64,000 bases of DNA from Phaeosaccion multiseriatum. Lineage: Eukaryota; Ochrophyta, other classes. The notes beneath the pieces are model-generated. The model did no database searches. It had not been told where the DNA came from and saw only the letters and a program-made list of their open reading frames with translations. The position numbers and the translations under genes are program-made. Shown piece by piece: positions 1-14,234 of this stretch. Each line of letters starts with the position of its first letter. Position 1 is the stretch's first letter. Location of the stretch: contig OZ218953.1 in NCBI GenBank assembly GCA_965112735.1, positions 4,712,001-4,776,000 on the forward strand. The letters are read 5' to 3'.

Positions 1-2
1 CC

Positions 3-137
3 TACCTGTGTGGCAAGTGCGGGGCGGACTTCCCCCTGGCCACGGTGCTGAGCGAGCACCTGCTGGAGGCACATGATGTGAGGAAGCATCCCAGCCTCAT
101 ATCAGCGTCGAGCTCCTCCGCCCCGCTCGAAGATTGA
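3..137 (+). CDS. C2H2 zinc-finger protein, C-terminal end (partial)
   Basis: The first 44 codons of the window form the end of an open frame that stops with TGA at 135-137. The peptide opens YLCGKCGADF and continues to SEHLLEAHDV, giving the C-x2-C ... H-x4-H spacing of a classical zinc finger, followed by a short Ser-rich tail ending APLED. The start and most of the protein lie before the window, so its role (DNA, RNA or protein binding) cannot be told. It converges with the minus-strand ankyrin gene, whose stop is 236 bases away. The 138-372 gap contains only short repeats such as a GT run near 176-200 and presumably both 3' untranslated regions. Confidence 0.6.
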   Translation, partial: YLCGKCGADFPLATVLSEHLLEAHDVRKHPSLISASSSSAPLED

Positions 138-372
138 ATGAAAAGACTGACTGGCTGAGTTTCTGGCTGACTGTGGTGTGTGTGTACGTGTGTGTATATG
201 TATACCCAGTATGGCGTACGTACGAAGACTGAATGAAAAGATCCACTCACTACCTAAAAGACTTAGGGGAAAGCACAGCAATTGTAAAGACATGTACGTT
301 TATTAACAGAGAGAAAGCTTCCCTCCCTACTGTGGCGTCCTCTTAGCTCCATACAAAGTACCTCATCACACC

Positions 373-3300
373 TCAAATGCTATCTACACTGTCCTTCTGC
401 AAACCCTCGTAACACGTGAGACCCTCCGCATTGAGCAGAGAGTCGTCCGCGCCTTTGCCCAGAAGATACTCTCCCAGTCCCTTGTGGCCCAGCGAGAAGC
501 AAAAGTGCAGCGGTGAGTTGCCTTGGTGGTTCTGCACCACGAGAGACGCCCCCTTTCGCAGCAGAAACTTGATCATTCGCTTGTTGCCCTGCTGCGCTGC
601 GAGGATGAGCAGCGTGTTGCCCATTACGTCGGCCGTGTCCACCCCCACCCCGTCCTCCAGCAATGGCTCCAGGGTCTCGAGGTTGCCGGCCTGTGTGGGA
701 GCGAGGGGGAGGGAGGGGGAGGGGGGGACGGGGGGAGCGACGACGGGATGGGGTGGGGGGGGTTGGGGGGTGAGGCAGATTCGCAGTGGATGGGGGGGTG
801 GGGGAGTGCCCGAGAGTAACAATGGTACGCCCTCACCCCACAAGACCACACGCAAAGAGGAACACAGACACAGCCGCACCCCAGGGAGCGAGCGCTCTAC
901 CTCTAGCGCTCTACCTTTAACGCTCTACCTCTACTCTTAACGAGGTTCTACTTCTACTCTCAACGTCTTAACGAGCGTTAACGAGGCACTACCTTTAGCG
1001 GTCTACCTCCACTCTTACCTTGGTGGCGATGAGGGCCTTCTGCTCCTTTTCATCCATCTTCACGTCCTTGCCCTTGCGATTGTCCACCTCCGCCATGGCC
1101 ATCAGCTGACGCTCGATGGACGTGAACTCCTGTGGGCCTGCCGCCGCCATGGCAGGCACGTTGAGAGGGGTGCCGTCATCGTCCAATGCCTCCTCTTGCT
1201 TGGCTCGTCTCTCGGCCTCTCCCAGCAGCTTGGCATGCTCATCCACCACGTCACTGATGAACATCGTCTCGTGCAAAGGGCGGGTGTCGTGGTCGCTCTT
1301 GGTGGCCTTGGACGGGTCAGTCATGCCTACCATTCGCGGGGCAGGCGCGCTATTGGTAATGCTATGTTCCCCCTCCTCTGTGGGTAAAGAGGGCCCAAGT
1401 GTGTGAGGCCGCGTGCACTTCTCGAGAAAGTTCTTTGCGAGCTTCTCCCCCGCCACACGCCGCCATCCTTTGCCCTTGAGGTGATGTACCAGAGCGCGGC
1501 TGTCTTCTTTCCCCCCCGTGCCATCCCCCTCCTCCGTTTCATTGTCAGTATCAGTGCCAGTGCCGTTGTCACTCCCGTGGTTTCTTTTGCGCCTCTTCCT
1601 CCTACCCGCTCCTCCTCCTCCTCCTCCTCCTCCTCCTCCTCCAAGGTCGAGCGGGGGCACCATGGAAACAGGCGGCTTTGTCTGCTTGTGCAGTCCGTGC
1701 ATCTCCTCCTCCTCCTTCCTCTTTCTGCGCGCCATCCGCTGCACCCTCGCCTCGGTGTGATCCTGCACAAGCTCCCCGGGCGGCTCAATGAGGTCGCCCG
1801 CCTCGTCCTCACTGTCCGAAAACACATCGTCGTCGCTCTCGAGCATGACCTTGTTTCTATTCTCTTCCGTCTCTGAATCGTCATCGTCGTCGCCCTCCCC
1901 AGCCCCAGTTCCGCGGTGTAACGGCGGCTCTCGGCCGTCCCTTCGAATGTCCTGAATGGGTATGCCCAGTCTCCACGCCAGCTGCTCCAAGAGCTGACCG
2001 TTGGAAGCAAGCTGCTCCACCGTCGCAGCCATCACCTCCTCGTCCGTCATCCCCCGCCCTTCTCCTCCTTCTCCTCCTCCCTCCTGCGCTTCCTCTACTA
2101 GTGAACTGTCGACGACTGCCCCACCCCCAGCGTATGTCGAACTATACTCCTCCCCCCCTGCCTCTCCCGTCTCGGTGGTCGACGCAACCCACCCATCTCC
2201 ACCGTACTCCGCCCCCGCCACCCCCTCTATGTGGCTGCCGACCGCACCGCTACCATACGCACTCGTCGCTACCGCCGAGGGCTCGTAGCCGGACTCTCCT
2301 CCCTCCCCATACGGCACACCCGCAACCCAGGAAGCAGGAGGGTCCCAGCTGAAGGGACTAGGGACGAATACATCGCTGCAGTGGTAGAAGACACTCCCGG
2401 CTGAGTCCTGCATCATACTCCACTCCCCCTGTACCTGCAGCACCACCGCGTTCTCCAAGCGGCGCTGCCACTTATCTCTCTTTTTCTCCACAGGCACGGT
2501 GGCCTCCTCCGCCCTTCGCCTCTCCTTGATGGCCATCGCTCTCGCCTGCTCCTCCTCCATCCGCCGTCTCTCGAGTAAGATGGCCATACCTGCCTCAATC
2601 TTCTTCTGCAGAGCCTCTGCCTTTGCCTTCTTCTCCTTCTCCTCACTCAGCCGAGCGTTCTCTTTGAGGAACGCCTCCAGCCCCGTTGTGCAGAGGACTC
2701 GGAGCTTCTCGTGATGGCAGTACACGGAGTAGCTCTGAGGGTCGTTGAATCCTTTGTGTCGGCCCGAGTGCGTCACATAGGCATAGTCCTTGGCAGTTCT
2801 CTGTCGGCAGAGCTGCTCCACGCAGCGCTGATCGCTGTGGAAAGTGGAGCGGCCGTTGACGGCAGTTCCATTGAGGAGCGCCGCTCGCTTCGACACGCCA
2901 AAGGCAAGCGTAGCCAGGCTGCTCCGATAGGAACAAGGCGGCACAGCAGCAGTGAAAGCGGGGCACGGTGAGAGAGGATACATCAGGCCAGACACTCACT
3001 TCACCACACCTCACACAAGCAGGCGGCCTCCGTGCTCTCCCGTGTCACCCTTTCGTCGCCCTCTTCTGTCTCTCTCCCCCTCTCTCGCACCCTCCCACCC
3101 TCTCTCTCACTCGCCATCTCTCACTCGCCCTCTCTCTATCTCTCTCTCCCTCCCCCCCCCCATATCTCCTCTGCCTCCCCCCTGTCCTCTCCCCCTCTCT
3201 CTCACCTTCCATCTGGCCGCTGCAGCTCCTCCACAACGTGCCTTCGAAAGAAGAGCTCATCCATCTCGCTTCGGTCCCTCCTATGGCGAACGCCACTCTT

Positions 3301-6067
3301 GAGAGCATCCCGCTCTTTATCGGGGTCTCCATTCTCCTCCCCCCACCCACCATACCGCCAATCCTCCCTCTCCTCCGCCGCCGTTAGAGCTACGCAGGTG
3401 GGCGCCATGCGTGTGTCTAACACCGAATCCAACTTATGCTCCGCCCCACCCTCCTCCCCCCCTCCCTCCATGCCCTCCTCGCCACAACTCCGAGGGGGTG
3501 CGAGGGCTCTTGCCGACGCCATGCCCAGCGGCACCGCCCGAAGGATGCACTCGTGCGGCGCAGGAGGAGGGTGCATGTTGCCAGGCTCCCAGGCCGTGAG
3601 CAGAGGCCCGAGGAGCGGTGTCTCCAACGCGAGGACCGTGTGCACTAGCACCGTCTCGGTGGAGCTGTAACGGATGTCGCGGTACATGTTGATCACTACT
3701 TGGGTCCGCTCGGGACCCATTCCGGCAGGGGTCTTGAAGCTGGGTCCACAGCCGTACCGTCCAAAGCTCACACAGCCAGGCACTTGCTGTTGCCGGTGAC
3801 TGGCCCCGCACACACGCATGGACAGCGACTGCAGCTTCTCGTCACTCTGCTGGAACCACAGTGCGAGGGCTTTTCCGTCGGGGTCGGGCGTCACCTGGCC
3901 GTTGCTGCCGCCTCCACCACCACTGGCAGCAGCGCTTCTCACCAAGACAGAGCTACCTGCCTCGCCGCCACTACCTCCACCTCTGCTCCGCACTACACTT
4001 CGCAGAGCCAAGAGAGACGCTGCTCGACTCTCTCGTGCCAGCTTGCTCCTGCGCGTCTTGTCCCCTGTCGGCATGACGGCGTACACGTCCTGCGGCGGGC
4101 GAAGGAGGAGAGGGGACACCTCGCACTGGATGTTTCCTCCACCTCCTCTTCCTCCTCTCAGGCCTCTTCCTGGCCTGTCTCCAGCTGCTGCTGCAGCCTG
4201 TGGAGGAGGAGGAGGAGCCCCCAATGACATCAGCGCCAGCAGCGCTTCCCATACGTCACTCACGTGCGGCTGTTGCGCGCCTCCACTTTCCCCATCTGCC
4301 TGCTGTATGATCAACGGCTGCTGCTGCTGCTGCTGCTCTTTCTTCTCCTCCCGATCCCGCTGGTCAATGGCCCCACTTGGCTCCCCGTCCTCGCCGCCCC
4401 CCTCCTGCTGCTCTTCTCCGACGAGTCCCAGCCACCAAGCCGCGTCGCACGGGGCCTTCCCAGGCAGAAGCAGCCTGTTCCACACGTTCCCCGCGTGCAG
4501 TACGACTCGACTCCTGCCCCCTGCTTTCCTCGCCCCTTTGACAGGGTAGGCGCTCACATCAATCAAGACACTACTGCTTCCTTCTGTCGCCGCCGCCCCC
4601 TTCATTGTGCAAGAGACAAAGACCTCAACCACGCACAGCACCGGCCTCGTCGCGCTGACAGTCCCCTCCTTGGTCAGTGTGGGAAGGCGACACACCCTAC
4701 GGAAGGCCAAGCGACAACCCCCCCCGAAGTGAGAGCACGGTGGTCTCAGCGCATCGTCTACTTCCTGCTCCGCTGCGCTCTCCTCTATGCTGCTCCACGC
4801 CTCCTCTCCGTTGCTGGGATTGTACGTCATCACCTTCCACAAAGCACCGGCGCTACTTTCCTCGCCCCCTCCTCCCCCTCCTCCCCCCCCTCCTCCTCCT
4901 CCTCCTCCTCCTCCTCCTCCTCCTCCTCCTCCTCCTCCTCCTCCTCCACCACCACCTCCTCCTCCCTCACCCCCTTTCTCCCTCTCCTGGTCCTGCTTCT
5001 CCTCTCCTCTACGTCGCTGCGGCGGCACCAACCGCATGATCCTCATCCATTGCACAGCATCATCCCCTCTTCTCCCCCCCCTCTCCTCTCCTTCCCCGGT
5101 AGAGGTGGTCTGTGGGAGGAGCTGTGGAGTATCCGGTGAGATTAGCGTCAGCGAAGGCACCACCGGTGGAGGAGGAGGTAAGACGGGCGAAGGATTGAGT
5201 AGGAAGCGCGCGTCATCCATAGCGTCGGCCTCTGAGTCCATTGCGCTCGGCTCAGGCTCAGACGCGAACCTTTCTGTGTGGAAAGTGGCTTGTCGGAAGG
5301 CCAGGTCAGGCCGCACGGATTGGATCTGACTGTGCACCGCCGCAATCGCCTGCACGTCTCTCCCTCCTGACAGGCCCCTCACTTGTCTTTCCAGCACCCC
5401 CTCCTGACTAGCCGTGTGTCCTGCTGCTACTCTACTGTCAACATCATCTGCCCCTCCTCCCTGACCGCCCTGTAGCCCCTGCTGCTGCTGTCTCTTGGAT
5501 CTGTCAGCATCATTACCATAGAGCAGCATGCTCCCCTGCACGAGCCTGTGCTCCTTCAAATGCGACAGATTGGTCAACCAAACGGTATGCACGTCCAGCA
5601 CAAATCGTTTCAGTTTGTTCCTCGCCGCGGCCCGAAGCAGACAACGATTGTTCTCCAGCTCAAGCTGGTCCTCAATGTCCGTGTACATTGGGTGTCTGTC
5701 CACTGCCGTCACCGCAACCACGACATGATGCTCCTTCTCTAGCACTTCCGCTCCTTCCTTAGCCATGAGATATGCCTGATACGTCTCCTCGCGCACCTCC
5801 TCGTCTCGGTACTTTGTGCGAAGGTCGTCTAAGGACCAGCTCACAGCTCCCTGCCGAGGTGGGAGGAGGGGGGAGTGGAGAGAGGGGCGCAGAGCATTGA
5901 GGGGGCAAGCCAGAGCACTCAGTAATTATGTGCAGGAGATGGTTGTGCATTCATCAAAAGCGGAAAACAGGAGGACTTGTGTGGGGGGCCGCCGCTGTAC
6001 ACATGTCATGCTCTCCCCTTTTCTCTGCTCGGCCACACAGATCCTCAAAGACAAACGAAAACCTCCA

Positions 6068-6146
<79 letters not shown>

Positions 6147-7230
6147 AGGACCAACTCACTTGCTCCTCAACTCCCTCCAAGTTGAGTTTCCGTCGTGGCT
6201 GTTGCAATGGCCGTCCGGATTTGGACGAGACACCTCCCGCGGAGCTCCCCAACACCTTTGCTGCCGTGATGGTTCGTGTGAGCGCCAATCCGGTCCCATC
6301 GGCATCACCATCTTCATCGTCTCCACCACCGCCCTTGTCCCCACCATCTCTCCTGCCCCCCGCTGCCCCTCCCATCATCCCTCTCGTGGTTGATGACAGT
6401 TTTGTGAAGATGGCCATGTTGGAAGAGTACAGCGGGTTGTGCGTAAGGACCTGAGATATACGCGCAGGGGAAAGAGGGGCCGCCTTTCGACTACCAGAAA
6501 CCTTTTTTCGAGCACCACCACCACCACCACCTTGCACATCCACGCCACTGGATAGACCAGCGACGCTATTGCCGTGGCGAACAGTGGGCAGCAAGCTGCC
6601 ACCCTTTCCACTCCCGCCCTTCACCCCCCCGTGGCCTCGTGCCCCCGCCTCCGAAGAGAATGATCCCCCACCCCGAAGAGCAGGTAGAGCTGAGGTGGAG
6701 GTGACAATCTTGTGGGTGGAGTGTACATCCAGGTCCAGATCCAGCCCACGGAAGGCGTCGACCACAGTCACCGTCATGCCCGCTGCTGCCACCCCCGTTC
6801 CCCGCCTATCACCGCCCTTCTCCTCGTCGGCACACTTGGCGCTATGGGTATCCGAGTTAGGGAGGTTGTGGGCCCGGAGAGACCCTCCCAAGGGATCAGA
6901 GGACACCTTCCGGATGGTGCTGGTCATCGCCGCCCCACCCTCCAGCTCCATCACTCTTCCCCCATATTCCGGCGCCGCATTGCCTTCCAGCCTATACTTC
7001 TGCTTGACCCCCCCTCCTGCGCTACCACTGATGACTTCATCTGCATCGCGGCTCGAGGTTCCCGGCAGAGGTCGCTTCTTCCCCTTTGTAGTCCCGCCCC
7101 CCCCTCTCCTGACTTCTTCTAACCGCCTGGCGTGGCTCTTGCTAATGACCTTCCTAGCCGAGATCTCCAGCGAGCGTATAAAGTGAGCAGTATCTGTGTC
7201 CGCCGTCTGCTGTCCTCCTGCGGGGGCCAT
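373..7230 (-). CDS. Large ankyrin-repeat / coiled-coil protein, four exons
   Basis: Four exons join in frame: 7230-6160, 5850-3206, 2918-1019 and 690-373, all with GT..AG introns, giving 5,934 nt and about 1,977 residues. The ATG at 7230 opens MAPAGGQQTADTD; nothing upstream in frame is a real ATG. In order: a basic Gly/Ser-rich N-terminus; a poly-Gly tract near residues 655-685 from a CTC triplet run; a charged coiled coil rich in E, K and R near 1320-1385; an acidic stretch and a second poly-Gly near 1660; and about three ankyrin units at the C-terminus (for example GNTLLILAAQQGNKRMIKFLL and GNSPLHFCFSLGHK). Ankyrin units bind proteins; I do not recognise the rest, so no function is given. 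The intron at 5851-6159 carries long CT and CA runs. It is divergent from the 7433 gene across about 200 bases. Confidence 0.72.
6068..6145. repeat. (CT)n followed by (CA)n microsatellite inside an intron
   Basis: About 42 bases of pure CT run straight into about 34 bases of CA. Read on the gene's strand this is TG then AG dinucleotides just after the donor at 6159, not the acceptor tract. It lies wholly inside the first intron of the ankyrin/coiled-coil gene. Confidence 0.95.
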
Positions 7231-7432
7231 GGTTAGGCCTTTGTGCTTTATCCTCCCCTCGAGGCTCGAGGCAAGAGGAGGAGGGGCGGACAACCCTAAA
7301 TTTCTGAAACTGCCATCCTCGCTCGGCTCATAGATATTGCTAAATTAGCCCCCATCCTCCCACGTCTCTCTCTCTTCCCCCCTACCTATCCTCTCTCTTC
7401 CCCCTCCCCCCCTTGACAAACAACTCTACAAG
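7231..7432. promoter_or_regulatory. Short bidirectional intergenic region
   Basis: Only 202 bases separate the ATG of the minus-strand ankyrin gene (7230) from the ATG of the plus-strand gene (7433). Both promoters must lie here or in the 5' leaders. A CT-rich stretch at 7355-7412 precedes the plus-strand start. No TATA-like box is convincing. Confidence 0.45.
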
Positions 7433-8218
7433 ATGGGGGAGCAGTGGGAGGAGGAAGCAGCGGACTCTCGGCGAACCCCAGAGTCGAAGGGGAGGAGGCG
7501 GAGCATAGACAGGGGGGGAGGGAGCAAGCAAAGAGGAGAAGAGGGACCAGGTGGTGGGGTAGCTTTTCCGGTGCATCCACGCTTTCTCACGCGGAATCCC
7601 TACCTTGATGTGATGACGGCAAAATCGCTGGTTAGTGGTGCGGAGAGCGTGTCTTACGGAGATTCGTTGCAAGGGCAGAGTCACACCATGCTCCTTGTGG
7701 AGCCGGTTATGCTTCCAGACCTCGCACATACCGGAGTGAGGCGGAGTGTGAAGGCAAATGACACCCCACTCTTCTATCCGAACGGCACCAAGAAGTACAA
7801 TTTGCATGACACCATTGAGCAGACTTTAGAGGTGGTGCAAGCGCTGGAGGAGGACCGGAGGAAGGCCAAGAGGCAGGAGGAGGACGCCAACAAGCTACGT
7901 GACACAAGATATCGGGACCATTCATACTCTAGACATGAAGTAGGCGTAGATTCCTGTGCTCATTGGGAGAACAAAGTAGCGAGGGGGGGAGAGAGAGCAG
8001 GGAGGGGCCGCGGGCCAAAGAAGATTGCGGGGGGAATTGGGAACTCCGCCAAGGCGTGGAAAGGTATCGACGTGGGCTCGAGATGGTGGCTGACGGGGTC
8101 CGAGGCAGAGGCGGCGCGACGGCGGAGAGCAGCAAAGGCGGAAACCAAGGCCCTCATCGTCAGCCTCAAGCAGACCAGCTTCAGAATGGGTATGCTGGTA
8201 GGAGACCCAACCACATGA
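7433..8218 (+). CDS. Unrecognised intronless protein, 261 residues
   Basis: A single open frame runs from ATG 7433 to TGA 8218. The product is basic and rich in R, K, E and G. The N-terminal 45 residues are low complexity (GGGSKQRGEEGPGGG). The middle is better ordered: FLTRNPYLDVMTAKSL, then LFYPNGTKKYNLHDTIEQTL, then a charged helical stretch EEDRRKAKRQEEDANKL likely to form a coiled coil. The C-terminus has another RRRRAAKAETKAL helix. There is no signal peptide and no membrane segment. I do not recognise a family. It is divergent from the ankyrin gene and convergent with MCM9, whose stop codon is only about 46 bases away. Confidence 0.65.
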   Translation: MGEQWEEEAADSRRTPESKGRRRSIDRGGGSKQRGEEGPGGGVAFPVHPRFLTRNPYLDVMTAKSLVSGAESVSYGDSLQGQSHTMLLVEPVMLPDLAHTGVRRSVKANDTPLFYPNGTKKYNLHDTIEQTLEVVQALEEDRRKAKRQEEDANKLRDTRYRDHSYSRHEVGVDSCAHWENKVARGGERAGRGRGPKKIAGGIGNSAKAWKGIDVGSRWWLTGSEAEAARRRRAAKAETKALIVSLKQTSFRMGMLVGDPTT

Positions 8219-8264
8219 GCCTTCAATACTGTCCCTCGTTATCTACAGCTTGTATATACAACAA

Positions 8265-12245
<3,981 letters not shown>

Positions 12246-12462
12246 CTGCGCCCAGGAGGGGGCCAAGGTAGGTGTTTGCTAGCCTTAATTTAAAGCTCTG
12301 GCCGGCCGCCCGGCCAGCCCGCGCGCCTCGTCACCCCCAACTGGCGATCCCGTCTCACCAACAGGATCGGATGGATCAGAAAAGGGGCGGTGAGTCATTA
12401 CTTTTAGACAACCATAGATGGCACTTAAGGGTGTAATCAAACCCTCTTTTCCTTCCCCGATC
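12246..12462. promoter_or_regulatory. Divergent promoter region between MCM9 and the hydroxylase gene
   Basis: 217 bases lie between the two ATGs. The half next to the hydroxylase start is occupied by a retroelement tail fragment (separate entry), so that gene's leader is at least partly transposon derived. A palindromic GC block (CTGGCCGGCCGCCCGGCCAG) sits at 12298-12317. Confidence 0.45.
12388..12445 (+). mobile_element. Solo 3'-tail fragment of the retroelement found in the rDNA arms
   Basis: The stretch beginning GTGAGTCATTACTTTTAGAC and ending near GGGTGTAATC matches, with few changes over about 50 bases, the sequence that directly follows the retroelement reading frame at 51251-51302 (GTGAGACGTTACTTTTAGAC ... 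GAGGGTGTAATATAA). Only the tail is present, as expected for a 5'-truncated insertion. It lies about 20 bases upstream of the hydroxylase ATG. Confidence 0.7.
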
Positions 12463-13884
12463 ATGGTGATTGCTGCCCGTCTCATACAGCATGCGATTTT
12501 AAAAACGGCGTCTTCCGTGCGAAAAAGGCCGTCGCCTTCCCTCTTCACCTACCCAGGACTCACTGCCAAGCCTTGGTAAGCAAAGGGAGGAAAGAGGAGA
12601 GAGCATCCTCCTGCTTATTGCTGTATCCTCTGACGGCTTTGGCCGCGGCTCCTCCTGGCGTTACGGCATTGACACCTTCATGTGCAGGCACGACAGAAAT
12701 TCTTTCGACTGGATTCCCTCGCTCGAGAGCAACTTTGAGGTCATTAGAAAGGAGTATCTGGAGCTTACCGCCCTGCCTTCCGACTATGAGCTGGGCGAGA
12801 GCGAACACAAGTAAGTACATCATCCTGGCTGTAAGCTGCTGCAAGCTGAGAACATTCTCTCTCCTTTGCAACTGTACCGCATCGACCCCTCGATCGCTCA
12901 GGAGTGTCTTCAGCCAGCAGTGCGCCATTGCACGTCCCCTCAGTCCACGGGGCATACCCAAGCCTTATGGGGTCACATGGCACCGTTCGGTGATGTGCTG
13001 ATGTGCTTCCTCACCTCCGCCCAACCTTACGTGGTGCTCAGATTACACTCAGGAGACTGGCGTTGGCACTCTCACCTACTCAAGGGTAAGCGCCAGAAAT
13101 CCTTCGCAGAGTACGCGCCAAGAACGGCGGAGGTGCTGAACGGCATGGACCTCTGCGAGGATCTGCCCTTCTCGTACGCCTTTTTCTCGACACTTGGGCC
13201 AAAGAGCTCCATTAGCGATGTGAGTGCAAAAGAGAATCGAATCCGAGAGGCCAAAAGCACAGAAAAAGAGAGGAAGGCTGTTACTTGCCAACTCAACCCT
13301 TACTCCTCCTCTTCACCCACCCCCTCGCCTCTCGCTTCACAGCACTACGGTCCATGCAACCTTCGCGTTCGGTGCCACCTTCCTTTGGTGGTACCCCGCA
13401 ATGGAGACGCTGCGGTATGCGGGCTGAGAGTGGGTGAGACCACGCGCGCGTGGGAAGAAGGCACTGCCCTGGTACGATAATAAGAGAGTATGTACGAACG
13501 GAAGGGGGAGTGGGCAAGATGTGTCCCATTGCTGTCGAGCTTGCACCCTACACCTCTATCTCTGGACTAGACTCTCATCCCTGTTTTTTTCTCTCTCCAC
13601 TTCCAAGATTTTTGATGACTCCTATTCGCATGAAGCATTCAACAACTCTGAGACGGAGAGCCGTGTGGTGCTCCTCTTCGACGTTTGGTGAGTGGTTATC
13701 ATAGTCGAGGTAAACAAGTGTCGCTTCATGCTCGAGAGTAATGGAATGAACACACGTTGCTTTGCTTCCGTCCGTTTAAACTCTTCTGATCCTTCCTAGG
13801 CACCCGGATCTAAGCCTAGAGGAGAGGCGTGAGGTAGTGGAAATGTTTCAGGAGGCCCGGCAAAAGGGATGGTTAAAGAGCTGA
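12463..13884 (+). CDS. Aspartyl/asparaginyl beta-hydroxylase family protein, six exons
   Basis: Exons 12463-12575, 12688-12810, 13042-13219, 13343-13471, 13608-13687 and 13800-13884 join in frame to 708 nt (235 residues). The family uses Fe(II) and 2-oxoglutarate to hydroxylate Asp/Asn side chains. The core is complete: YPGLTAKPWHDRNSFDW near the N-terminus, then HYGPCNLRVRCHLPLV with His139, FDDSYSHEAFNN with His189 (50 residues later, the spacing of the two metal histidines in human ASPH), and Arg200 as the probable 2-oxoglutarate contact. Protein length fits the catalytic domain alone. The N-terminus (MVIAARLIQHAILKTASSVRKR) is basic and amphipathic without acids, suggesting import into an organelle; this is inference. 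The splice phases force the exon joins, including the split Trp codon at 12574-12688. Confidence 0.88.
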
Positions 13885-14234
13885 GAGGTAGGGGTTAGTT
13901 CGAGACTCTTGAGAGCTGCTGCAAACCTCACCATACAAAGGCTTGCGGCTCTGGCGAGGAGTCAGGGAGGCTCCACTGCTATATCTTCATTTCTTTATGG
14001 ATGCCTTGTAAATATATCATATGACATGTGAGCGAGACCCCTCAACCCATGAGCATCTAGCACGACATGTAAGTTGGACCAGACCCAGAAGAAAAAATGG
14101 GAGCCTCGATACTTCTGAAGTCAAGGAAAGTCGTGATCGCCGCCTTATCCGTCCGCCCGTCCCCCCCACTTTGGTCTTCCTCTCTATATCCTCCTCTCCC
14201 ACTCTTCTGGTGAGGAGTGAGGCCTCAGTAGCAT
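13885..14234. other. Intergenic spacer without a visible gene
   Basis: 350 bases between the hydroxylase stop and the kinase ATG, both genes on the plus strand. It must hold the 3' end of the first and the promoter of the second. A CT-rich tract at 14158-14211 precedes the kinase start. Nothing else stands out. Confidence 0.5.

Noticed and set aside
2643-3014. Overlapping minus-strand frame of 123 residues
   Set aside because: Out of phase with the exon join 3206/2918 that keeps the long ankyrin gene open.
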